Below are positions 9,221-19,632 of a stretch of DNA of 64,000 bases, one piece after another (the stretch's first letter is position 1; every line of letters starts with the position of its first letter). The notes beneath the pieces were generated by a model. The model was not told the DNA's origin and searched no databases. It saw only the letters and a list, made by a program, of their open reading frames with translations. Made by a program: the position numbers and the translations under genes. Origin of the DNA: Pedobacter polaris. GTDB lineage: Bacteria; Bacteroidota; Bacteroidia; Sphingobacteriales; Sphingobacteriaceae. The stretch spans positions 186,314-250,313 of the forward strand of contig NZ_SWBR01000002.1 in NCBI RefSeq assembly GCF_005116505.1. Direction: 5' to 3'.

Positions 9221-10501
9221 TTATAAACTACTTCCAAAAAACAAATAAGCCAAGCCTATTGCGGTACAAACGCCCACCAAATCTGCCAATAACATTGCAC
9301 CAACCGCATAACGAGTATTTTTTACAGAAATAGAACCAAAATAAACTGCTATTACATAAAAAGTGGTATCCGATGCACCCTGAAAAATTCCAGATAATTT
9401 ACTTGCAAATGAATCGGCGCCGTAAGCTGTCATTGTATCAACCATCATCCCCCTTGCCGCACCACCACTTAAAGGCCTAATTAAGGCAGTAGGTAAGGCT
9501 TCAACAAAACGAGTATCTGAACCAAAAAACATAAATATTTTCTTGATGCCTAAAATAACAACATCAAAAGTTCCACTAGTACGCAACATGCTTATGGCTA
9601 CCAACATTCCAACTAGGTAGGGGATAATTTTAACCGCTGTTTCAAATCCATTTTTAGCACCATCAATAAAAGCATCAAAAACATCAATCTTTTTATAAAT
9701 ACCACCTAAAACAATTAGTAAAAAAACAAGTAAAATAAGTCCATTACTTAATATCCCAGAGAAGGATTTAATGCCGTCTGCATTTAAAGAGGTTACATAT
9801 AAAACCAATAATGCAATAAGGATGGAAATACTTAAAATCCAACCAATAATAACAGGTTGAAATAAATTGATCTTTTGTTTAAAAGATACAATTAGCATAG
9901 CTGCCATTGTACCAACGAATGTTACAATTAAACATGGTATAAAAATATCTGTAGGGTCTGATGCATTTTGAGACGCACGTATGGCGATTACACTTACAGG
10001 AATAAGACTTAAACCGGCAGCGTGTAAACACAAAAACATTAACTGTGAGTTACTTGCGGTATCTTTATTGGGGTTTAGTTCTTGTAAACTTTCCATTGCT
10101 TTTAAGCCGAAAGGTGTTGCAGCATTGTCTAGTCCTAATAAATTAGCAGAAAAATTCATAATCATATGTCCCATTGATGGATGACCTTTTGGTATTTCTG
10201 GAAAAAGTTTAGAGAAAAATGGACCAACAATTCTAGACAATAAGCGAATACCACCAGCTCTCTCTGCAATACTCATGAAGCCCATGAACAAAGCAAGAAT
10301 TCCGATAAGCTTTAAGCACAACTCTACTGATGTCCAGCAAGTTTCAATTATTCCATTTACCTTTGTTAAGTTGGTAGGGTCATCGGCTTTGCCAACAACC
10401 ATCCAGCTAAAAATTTCGGTTTGACCGAAGAAAAAACATTTTATACCAGCAACAACAATTGCTACAATAATAAAACCAGACCAAATTCTACTTAATGCCA
10501 T
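9221..10501 (-). CDS. Fused SpmA-SpmB-like nucleoside recognition domain membrane protein
   Basis: Polytopic inner-membrane protein of 426 residues with two nucleoside-recognition (Gate) domains, corresponding to SpmA (first half) and SpmB (second half) of Bacillus fused in one chain. The second half carries the typical segment RPLSGGAARGMMVDTM followed by GADSFASKLSGIFQGASD. About ten hydrophobic segments are visible. In spore formers SpmA/B affect spore-core dehydration. In non-sporulating Bacteroidetes the role is unknown, and transport or gating is a reasonable guess. It stands alone, with 95 bases to the next gene on the same strand. Confidence 0.88.
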   Translation of the reverse strand: MALSRIWSGFIIVAIVVAGIKCFFFGQTEIFSWMVVGKADDPTNLTKVNGIIETCWTSVELCLKLIGILALFMGFMSIAERAGGIRLLSRIVGPFFSKLFPEIPKGHPSMGHMIMNFSANLLGLDNAATPFGLKAMESLQELNPNKDTASNSQLMFLCLHAAGLSLIPVSVIAIRASQNASDPTDIFIPCLIVTFVGTMAAMLIVSFKQKINLFQPVIIGWILSISILIALLVLYVTSLNADGIKSFSGILSNGLILLVFLLIVLGGIYKKIDVFDAFIDGAKNGFETAVKIIPYLVGMLVAISMLRTSGTFDVVILGIKKIFMFFGSDTRFVEALPTALIRPLSGGAARGMMVDTMTAYGADSFASKLSGIFQGASDTTFYVIAVYFGSISVKNTRYAVGAMLLADLVGVCTAIGLAYLFFGSSL

Positions 10502-10596
10502 TCGTTTTTAATTTTGATGTTGAATGTAGTATTTTTTTAAAGCAATTTTTCATTTGTATATAATGTTTTTTAATGGTAATGAAGCTATCATGAGTT

Positions 10597-11769
10597 TTAG
10601 TTTCTTAGCGGTAAGCTCATGATGGTTCCATTTTCAAAAGACAAAATTATGTTGTCTCCTTCAAATAATTGAAAATTAGCATTTTTAAATAGAATAATTT
10701 CTCCCTTAAGCAGGTAATTAGTTGCAGATAAAGTATGATAGGCATCACAAAAGCTTAAATCACCTATATCTTGAATAGCATACGTTTTAGCTGTACTAAA
10801 TCCATCAGCTGTTGCACATTCTTCATAATTAATGCCTATACTCACTTCAATTCCATTTAAATTCACATTATGAATTAGATAATGAAAAATCTGTTTATTG
10901 TTTTTAGGAATAGCAAAGTAATTTTTAGTGTCTTGTGTTTCAAAACTTTTACTGGCAATTGAAATTATTCCAGATAGGATAGAAGCGAAGTAGTATTTCC
11001 TAATTTCTTGCTTTTCGAAATCATTTTGGTAACCACCAGCCTCAATTAATATAGTTGATGTGCCAGCTTTTTGAAAATTATCTCCAAAAGCCCTTGGCTC
11101 GAATTCATCGTCAAATAAACCAATCTGTCCTGGTAAATATTTGTCTAAATCCTTAAACATATCTGCAATCACTAACATCGCGTGTTGTCTAGTTTCATCA
11201 ATATTTAATTCTTCATCAATTGCAGGTGCAAGAAAAGACAATGTTGCAGGTTTTAATGTTTTAGTAACGCTCCAAGTAGTTAATTGATCGTGCAAGTTAA
11301 ATCCAAAATCAGGATTAATATCTGCTCTGCATTGCTTTAATATTTTAGCTTCTGGACTAGTTTCTTTTAGAAAATCCCTATTGATATCAATTTGCTGGAT
11401 ATTTCTCCTTGTAAAAACCTCAGCCCCATCAGGATTAACCATAGGGATGATATGCAGTTGGCAATTCTCAGTTAGCAGTTTTATTAACTCATTATCGCTC
11501 TGCAAAAAGTTAAACAAATCAAATAAAGCCATAGTTCCTGTGGCTTCATCACCATGCATTTGGCTCCATAGCATAATTTTTGTTTTGCCTTTTCCCCAAC
11601 TAACAAGGTTGATGCTTTTTCCATTTACAGACTTTCCTAACTCCTTAATTTCAAAAGCAGATGGAAGCTTTGTTAATAATTCAACAATATCTTTATGTTT
11701 AAAAAAGCGGTCTTTTAACCGCTTTTCTTTAAATATTGCGTAATTATTTATTACAGATTTAATGTTCAT
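10597..11769 (-). CDS. M14-family zinc carboxypeptidase-like protein
   Basis: Metallo-hydrolase with the M14 carboxypeptidase fold. Zinc ligands can be placed at His72 and Glu75 (QMHGDEATG) and His160 (FNLHDQ). The substrate-binding Asn130-Arg131 pair is in DINRDF, and the general-base Glu243 is in LIEAGGYQ. There is no signal peptide or membrane segment, so it looks cytosolic, unlike secreted digestive M14 enzymes. It may trim cell-wall peptides or amidated compounds, but the substrate is not evident. It lies 51 bases downstream of the S9 peptidase start region and on the same strand as its neighbours. Confidence 0.85.
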   Translation of the reverse strand: MNIKSVINNYAIFKEKRLKDRFFKHKDIVELLTKLPSAFEIKELGKSVNGKSINLVSWGKGKTKIMLWSQMHGDEATGTMALFDLFNFLQSDNELIKLLTENCQLHIIPMVNPDGAEVFTRRNIQQIDINRDFLKETSPEAKILKQCRADINPDFGFNLHDQLTTWSVTKTLKPATLSFLAPAIDEELNIDETRQHAMLVIADMFKDLDKYLPGQIGLFDDEFEPRAFGDNFQKAGTSTILIEAGGYQNDFEKQEIRKYYFASILSGIISIASKSFETQDTKNYFAIPKNNKQIFHYLIHNVNLNGIEVSIGINYEECATADGFSTAKTYAIQDIGDLSFCDAYHTLSATNYLLKGEIILFKNANFQLFEGDNIILSFENGTIMSLPLRN

Positions 11770-11820
11770 TTGTGATTGTCAAATAAAACTGTCAACTGTT
11801 AATTATAAACTGAGAACTGA

Positions 11821-14691
11821 TTAAGGTTTTTCGTCTGTCAACTCAAATCCCCAAGTTTTTCCTTTTTCTGTTGCAGGAATACCACCAACCATCCAAACTG
11901 GTGCTTTTACACCTTTTAAATAATAATCAAAAAACTGTTGTTCACGAATTTGAATATCTTTTCTGTTTTGACGTTGCACCAAGTTGTGTGCTTCGTTGTT
12001 ATAGTTTAACAACCAAACTGGCTTGCCTAAACGTTTTAAACCAGTAAACATTTCAATACCTTGATACCAAGGCACAGCTCCATCAGCGTCGTTACTCATT
12101 ACCACTACAGGAGTATTCACCTTTGGGAAATTAAATAATGGAGAATTTTCGATATATAATTCTGGCTTCTCCCATAAAGTTGCACCAATTCTACTCTGTG
12201 TTTTTTCATATTGAAATTGTCTATTCATGCCACTTTCCCAACGAATACCACCATAAGCAGAAGTCATGTTTACAACTGGAGCACCTGCCCAAGCGGCTGC
12301 ATACATATTGGTTACAGTTATTAAATGTGCAACTTGATAACCTCCCCAACTTTGACCTTGAATACCAATTTTAGAACCATCTACCCATGCGTTTTTCTTT
12401 AAACTTTCTACACCAGAATTGATGAACTCTTCTGCAGATTTACCCGGATGACCAATTTCGTAACTGATATCTGGTGCAAAAACTAAATAACCATTACTTA
12501 CAAAAAATGGAATATTTAAACGAGAAGGAGTAGGGGCAGGAGCATTATAAGCATACAATCCGTCAGATAGTTTTTCATAGAAATAAACAATCATAGGGTA
12601 TTTTTTATTGGGATCGAAATTTTCTGGCTTGTATAAAATACCTTCAGATTTATAACCTTTTGGTGTTGTCCATTTTACTAATTCTGCAGTTCCCCAGTTG
12701 TATTGAGATTGTTGTGGGTTTGTGCTGCTTAATTTGGTGGCAGTTTTTAATCCATCTCTAGAAACATATACATCAGGTGAATTAGTGTAATTTCCTTTAT
12801 CAAAAATATAAGCATCAGCATTTTTAGCTTTTACCAAATTAGAATAAGTCATCGGAGCCATAATTACCAATTCCGGCGCTTTACTATCATTAATTCCTTT
12901 GCGATAAAAACCACGTTCTTTTGTAGTGTTGTTAAAAGCATCTAACCATAACACATCTTTTTTTGTAAAAAATCTATCATCCGGATTTACACGTTCAACC
13001 CTAAAAGTAAGGTTATTCGTTCTTCCAAATCCATTAGTGAAGTTTTTTGGTGCAGACTTACCATCTGGCGAAAATTGCCAAATATCATAACGGTCATATA
13101 AATAAACAGCTTTATCTTCTTCAGACCAACCTGCTATGCCATAACTGTTTGGTAGTGCAGGAACATCATTTTCTTCGTTATAGAATTTAATATTCATACC
13201 TGCATTTAAAATTGTCTTTTTACCTGTAGCAACCTGGTATGTATTCCAAGACATGTCTTTCTCATTGTAATAAATGATATAATTGCCATCTGGAGATGCA
13301 GATGCATTGCCATCTAAACTCTCAATTATCTTTTTACGAGCGCCAGTTTTAATATCCACCAAATAATAATCTCGAACAGTGCCGCCAGTCCATTGAGATG
13401 CAATGCGATTTCCATAATCTGTTGATGCCAATACGAAAGCAGCATTACCTTCATTTACAAGTGTTGCATCAGGTAATTTTGCATCAGTTAAAGGAACAAT
13501 TCTTGGATCTACGCTGTAAATATCAATTGCAGTTAGGTAACTTCTTTTAGATTCTCGGTCTGCATTTTTTAATTGCATTGATTGTAAATAATCATCTTTA
13601 TAACCCCAAATGTCTAGTTTGGCATTTTCAAAATCTACCAGAGTTGTATCTTTTGCCTTTTTAATAGGGGCAATGCCGAAGAATAATTTATTTCCATCTT
13701 TACTAAAGGTTACTTTACCATCACCGCTAACTGCAAACCTTTGTGGCATACCAGTCATGTCATTATCTACTAAAATTTGTGCAGTATCTAAAGTTGGTGA
13801 GTTATAATAAAGATTAAAGTCTTTGATTTCTGTTTTTTCAGGACTTGTTTCCCCTAAAAATGCCAAACGCTCACTATCATCATCAAATACAAAGCTTTTA
13901 AAGTTTCCTTTTGCTTTCACTAGTGTTTTTAAAACTCCTGTTTCATTATTTAATAAAAAGACACCCATTGGGGCTGTTTTCTCTTTTTTAGAGCCAGAGC
14001 AGGTAAAAACTAGTTGTTTGCCATCTTTGCTAAAAGCATAGTCTGTTACAAATTTATAAGTGCGCTCAATACCAGTTGTTAAATTTTTAACAATCAAATC
14101 AGTACCTTCCTTTGCTGTACTAGCACCTGCAGGTTCATCATCTGCAAAGTAATCTGCATCATTTTTGTTTTCTTGTGTTTGTGTAGTTTTAGTTTTTTTA
14201 CTTGTATCTACAGGCTTTTCTAAATTATAGGCTAAAATAGAGGCTCCATTTTCTGGAAATTTAAAAGACTTTACTCTGGGGATTTTAGAAATAGCTGTTG
14301 TAGTTAGGTTAACTATGCCTAAAGTATCTTTTGTCATTTCATCTGGTTTTTTCTTTTTGATTTTTGCCAATCTTGTATCCTTATATAAAGGTTTAATGGC
14401 AAAAGCTGCAAATTTACTATCAGCACTAAATAATGATGAACTAGCAAAACCTTGTTGAGCGGCTGTACCTCTGGATACTTTAATTTTTTGAGCTGTTGAG
14501 GTTTGTTGAAAGTATAAGTTTGGATCGCCTTCTTGTTGGGTTATGCTATAGGCAGCCCATAATCCATCGTTTGAAAATTGTTTAATACCAACAGATTCCC
14601 AAGTATCGTAAACAGAATGATCTAATGGCTTTTTTTGCCCATAAGCTATACTAGCAAACAATAAAAAAAGGATGGTTAGTTTTTTTTGCAT
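11821..14691 (-). CDS. Secreted S9 family serine peptidase (prolyl oligopeptidase type)
   Basis: Exported serine peptidase of 956 residues: signal peptide 1-19 (ends IAYGQ), a long beta-propeller region, and a C-terminal alpha/beta-hydrolase domain from about residue 690. The catalytic triad is readable: Ser781 in GQSWGGYQ, Asp870 (Asp868 is adjacent) in SNDADGAVP, and His902 in NNEAHNL. A low-complexity Lys/Thr/Asp-rich insert lies near residues 165-190. Such enzymes release dipeptides or clip oligopeptides in the periplasm. It is larger than the DPP-IV-like paralogue at the other end of the window (723 residues) and only distantly similar to it. Confidence 0.9.
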   Translation of the reverse strand: MQKKLTILFLLFASIAYGQKKPLDHSVYDTWESVGIKQFSNDGLWAAYSITQQEGDPNLYFQQTSTAQKIKVSRGTAAQQGFASSSLFSADSKFAAFAIKPLYKDTRLAKIKKKKPDEMTKDTLGIVNLTTTAISKIPRVKSFKFPENGASILAYNLEKPVDTSKKTKTTQTQENKNDADYFADDEPAGASTAKEGTDLIVKNLTTGIERTYKFVTDYAFSKDGKQLVFTCSGSKKEKTAPMGVFLLNNETGVLKTLVKAKGNFKSFVFDDDSERLAFLGETSPEKTEIKDFNLYYNSPTLDTAQILVDNDMTGMPQRFAVSGDGKVTFSKDGNKLFFGIAPIKKAKDTTLVDFENAKLDIWGYKDDYLQSMQLKNADRESKRSYLTAIDIYSVDPRIVPLTDAKLPDATLVNEGNAAFVLASTDYGNRIASQWTGGTVRDYYLVDIKTGARKKIIESLDGNASASPDGNYIIYYNEKDMSWNTYQVATGKKTILNAGMNIKFYNEENDVPALPNSYGIAGWSEEDKAVYLYDRYDIWQFSPDGKSAPKNFTNGFGRTNNLTFRVERVNPDDRFFTKKDVLWLDAFNNTTKERGFYRKGINDSKAPELVIMAPMTYSNLVKAKNADAYIFDKGNYTNSPDVYVSRDGLKTATKLSSTNPQQSQYNWGTAELVKWTTPKGYKSEGILYKPENFDPNKKYPMIVYFYEKLSDGLYAYNAPAPTPSRLNIPFFVSNGYLVFAPDISYEIGHPGKSAEEFINSGVESLKKNAWVDGSKIGIQGQSWGGYQVAHLITVTNMYAAAWAGAPVVNMTSAYGGIRWESGMNRQFQYEKTQSRIGATLWEKPELYIENSPLFNFPKVNTPVVVMSNDADGAVPWYQGIEMFTGLKRLGKPVWLLNYNNEAHNLVQRQNRKDIQIREQQFFDYYLKGVKAPVWMVGGIPATEKGKTWGFELTDEKP

Positions 14692-14837
14692 GGTTTATAA
14701 ATAATTTTAATGGTTAGTCTTATCGAATGCTAAAAGTTGCAAATTTTAAGCATAATTTCATCATGTGTATGCCAAATTTTACATAAAAGTAGAATGTTTG
14801 CTCTTGTAAAGAAATTAATAACTCATTAAAAAAATAG

Positions 14838-14864
14838 TTTGTCATTTCGACTTTGGAGGAATCT
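14838..14864 (+). repeat. Dispersed intergenic repeat (GGAGGAATCT type), copy A
   Basis: Begins TTTGTCATTTCGACTTTGG and ends GGAATCT. It is nearly identical to 18662-18687, differing mainly at one base (TTTCGA against TTCCGA). Both are intergenic. Confidence 0.7.
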
Positions 14865-14956
14865 ATAAGTTAAAATTACTGTACTCCAAATTTCTTTTTT
14901 ATCGCATTATGATACCTAATCAAGTTGGGTATGACTGATTCGGAATTGGAGTAAAT

Positions 14957-15006
14957 AAAAAAAGCCGCAGATGTTCAGATTTAATTCTGCGCATCTGTGG
15001 CTTTTT
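14957..15006 (-). terminator. yidC terminator
   Basis: Arms 14959-14973 and 14992-15006 form a 15-bp stem with one G-U pair. Read on the minus strand a run of T follows, correctly placed 66 bases after the yidC stop codon. Confidence 0.8.
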
Positions 15007-15072
15007 AATTATCAGTTGGCAATTAGCAGTTCTGAATCCAAAACTGAAAACCTTTAACTCTGTACTGAAAAC

Positions 15073-16884
15073 TTATTTCCCTTTTTTCTCTTGGGTTTTA
15101 GCTTGAGCTTGAGTTCTCATGTAATCATCTAAACGAGCTTGGAACTTAGATTTTTTCTTTTCTGCCTGTGGTTTGGTTTTGTTTTCTTGTAAAATGGCGT
15201 GGATCTTGTCATCATTAACCATTTTTCTAATTAAGTATTGTTGCAAGAACGTAAACATATTCGCTAAGAAATAGTAATAGTTCAAACCTGCTGGGTAACT
15301 ATTCAAAACTCCTAAGAAAATGATTGGCATTATGTAACCAATGTATTTCATTTGGCCTGTAGCACCAGAAATTTGGTTGTTAAAATAAGTGTAAATTAAT
15401 GTAGAAATGGTCATCAAAATACACATCAAACTCAAGTGATCTCCAATGAATGGAATGGTAAAACCAAATTTAATGAAATCATCATAAGTTGATAAATCAT
15501 GCATCCATAAGAAGCTTTCTCCTCTTAATTCGAATAAGTTAGGGAAGAAGAAGAAAAACGCCATTACAAAGGGTAGCTGTAATAGCATAGGTAAACATCC
15601 ACCTAACGGATTAACCCCTACTTTTTTATAGAGCTTTAGATATTCTTGTTGTAAAAGTGTTGCATTGTCTTCACCCACTTTGGCTTTAATCTCATCCATT
15701 TCTGGTTTTAAGATTCTCATTTTAGCCATTGAGATGTATGATTTATATGTTAATGGAGACATTGCTATTTTAAGCAATACAGTTAAAACCAAAATGATTA
15801 ATCCATAACCCCAACCAAAGCTTTCTAAGAATTGGAATACTGGTAATACAATGAATCTATTGATGTATTTTAATGGCCAGTAACCCATGTCAACTTGTTT
15901 CTCAATGTCTTGACCTTGAGCTTTTAAGTTGTCAAATTTGTTATCACCAAAGTAAAACTTCATCGCATAGTTTTGCGTAGCTAGGTGCGTGTATGGGAGT
16001 TGCATATTTGCGCCATACCATTTTACCTTACCGGTATCAGTTAATACCTTAACTTCTAACTCACCTTTTTCAAAAGGAACTTGTGGAATTAATACTGCTG
16101 AGAAAAATTGTTGTTTAAATGAAAACCATTCAATTTTACCTTCTTTTAGTTCTTCTTTTTTATCTCCACCCATACCTAAATGGTCTGGGTTTTCACCTAT
16201 ATATTTATAGTAAGGAGCAGAGTGCTCTTGCTCTTTTTTAGCAGATTTTTCTTGTTCTAATAAAGTAGTTTCCCAGTTTAAAGAAACATTGTTTCCTTGT
16301 ACAATCTGGTTTAAACCATTTAAATTAATGTTAAAACCAACATTATTGCTTCCTGCTTTAACATCATAAACAAACTCAATAAACTTATCTGCACTATAGT
16401 TGGCACGCATGCTAATGCTATTTGCAGTTTTTGTAGCAGTTGTAAAATAAAGATTATTAGTGTTTACAATTTTACCATCGATATTGATATTTAAGCCAAA
16501 TTTGTTTTCGTTGCCTTTAAATAAAATAACAGGTTTTTTAGAGTACGTAACTTCCTTTTTTAATTCAACAGCTAAAATTTTACCACCCAAATTGGTGAAT
16601 GTTAATTTTAATAAATCGTTCTCTAAAACTGATGTTTGTTCAGCTCCGTTAATATTGCCACCAAATGGCCCTTTTAACGTAGTTGTATCTGGTTTAACTG
16701 AATCTGCTGGCTTAATGGCTACCACAGCTGGTGTAGCTTTTGCTGCTTTTACTTTACTTAATGAGTCGGCGGTAATTTTTTCTCTTTCTTTTTTAATATC
16801 TGCCTCGCTAGGCTTCATAAAAAAAACAGAAGCCCCTATAATTATCATGATTAGGAAGAGCCCTGTAAATGTATTTCTATCCAT
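15073..16884 (-). CDS. yidC: Membrane protein insertase YidC
   Basis: Inserts and folds inner-membrane proteins, with or without SecYEG. The layout of this 603-residue protein is that of Gram-negative YidC: an N-terminal membrane anchor (about 5-22), a large periplasmic beta-sandwich domain (about 70-350), then the conserved 60KD_IMP core. The core carries GWGYGLIILVLTVLLK, SPLTYKSYISMAKM and NPLGGCLPMLLQLP, with further membrane helices to about 575. The C-terminal tail is strongly basic (Lys/Gln-rich), fitting ribosome contact. It starts 20 bases after the pyrG stop codon, so pyrG-yidC is probably one transcript ending at the terminator downstream. Confidence 0.97.
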   Translation of the reverse strand: MDRNTFTGLFLIMIIIGASVFFMKPSEADIKKEREKITADSLSKVKAAKATPAVVAIKPADSVKPDTTTLKGPFGGNINGAEQTSVLENDLLKLTFTNLGGKILAVELKKEVTYSKKPVILFKGNENKFGLNINIDGKIVNTNNLYFTTATKTANSISMRANYSADKFIEFVYDVKAGSNNVGFNINLNGLNQIVQGNNVSLNWETTLLEQEKSAKKEQEHSAPYYKYIGENPDHLGMGGDKKEELKEGKIEWFSFKQQFFSAVLIPQVPFEKGELEVKVLTDTGKVKWYGANMQLPYTHLATQNYAMKFYFGDNKFDNLKAQGQDIEKQVDMGYWPLKYINRFIVLPVFQFLESFGWGYGLIILVLTVLLKIAMSPLTYKSYISMAKMRILKPEMDEIKAKVGEDNATLLQQEYLKLYKKVGVNPLGGCLPMLLQLPFVMAFFFFFPNLFELRGESFLWMHDLSTYDDFIKFGFTIPFIGDHLSLMCILMTISTLIYTYFNNQISGATGQMKYIGYIMPIIFLGVLNSYPAGLNYYYFLANMFTFLQQYLIRKMVNDDKIHAILQENKTKPQAEKKKSKFQARLDDYMRTQAQAKTQEKKGK

Positions 16885-16904
16885 TATGTTGTTTTAAACT
16901 TGTA

Positions 16905-18863
<1,959 letters not shown>

Positions 18864-19628
18864 CTATAACAAAAACCCATACAAATTCTTCTTTATGTCC
18901 TCTATTTTGCGAGGTTTTTTCTTGTCATCGTATCTGGTATACATTTCAATTAACTTTTTGAATTCTTTCTCATTATCTGCTCTTTTGCCTTTTGTAGGCT
19001 GAGAAATTTCATAAATAGGAACATTTACTGCTTCAACTTTTGTAGCAAACCATGTTGTGTTATATCTTGGGATGGCTAAGCCCAATATCATTCCAGGTAA
19101 ACCAGTAAATCCCTCTGGACCACCTTTTAATAAAATTTCATCTGTATAAAATGCAACAACATATACACTGTCATTAATTACAGCAATTGCTTTTCTGCAA
19201 TCGTAACCTGCAATTTTTCTAACATCGTGCATTATTTTCCAGTCTAAATTCGGAATGGTATCTGGTAAAATATAATCTTCACCCATAATTGATTTTTTAA
19301 TTACACGAGACTTTTTACTAATGTCTGTATACATTTCGGCGGTATTCTGACCAGATGAAAAGGCAAACATATTATCACTTACATTGCTTTCTTTTTTCTG
19401 AGCTTTATAACTAGCCGTTGTTTCGTTAAAACTGTAATCCCAGAGCGTAATTACATATTTTTTCATTTTATCTTTAGCATCATCAGATATCCATGTATTG
19501 TTAGCCATCTGACGTTGTAAGTTTAACTTCTTCTCATAAGTAATTTTTGCACTCGTTACGAACTCATTTTGAGCTTTAACACCTATTATTAAGAAAGCCA
19601 GTAGGAATGTTAATATTGATTTTTTCAT
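18864..19628 (-). CDS. GLPGLI family exported protein
   Basis: Bacteroidetes-specific exported protein of unknown function, named after its motif. Here the motif reads GFTGLPGMILGL, in the second half. A signal peptide follows the chosen start (MKKSILTFLL, ending VKAQ). The start used is the second of two adjacent ATG codons (19628). A longer frame to 19655 would put extra charged residues before the signal peptide and overlap the upstream gene. The gene directly follows the TonB-receptor-like gene, whose stop codon is at 19633-19635. GLPGLI genes are often found in this arrangement, suggesting a joint role at the outer membrane. Confidence 0.88.
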   Translation of the reverse strand: MKKSILTFLLAFLIIGVKAQNEFVTSAKITYEKKLNLQRQMANNTWISDDAKDKMKKYVITLWDYSFNETTASYKAQKKESNVSDNMFAFSSGQNTAEMYTDISKKSRVIKKSIMGEDYILPDTIPNLDWKIMHDVRKIAGYDCRKAIAVINDSVYVVAFYTDEILLKGGPEGFTGLPGMILGLAIPRYNTTWFATKVEAVNVPIYEISQPTKGKRADNEKEFKKLIEMYTRYDDKKKPRKIEDIKKNLYGFLL

Positions 19629-19632
19629 CATC

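Larger units (their letters stand above)
14692..15072. other. 381-base intergenic region
   Basis: No gene seen. It contains a dispersed TGTCAT-type repeat (14838-14864) and the yidC terminator (14957-15006). The remainder is AT-rich, and I see no clear promoter for the S9 peptidase gene in it. Confidence 0.6.
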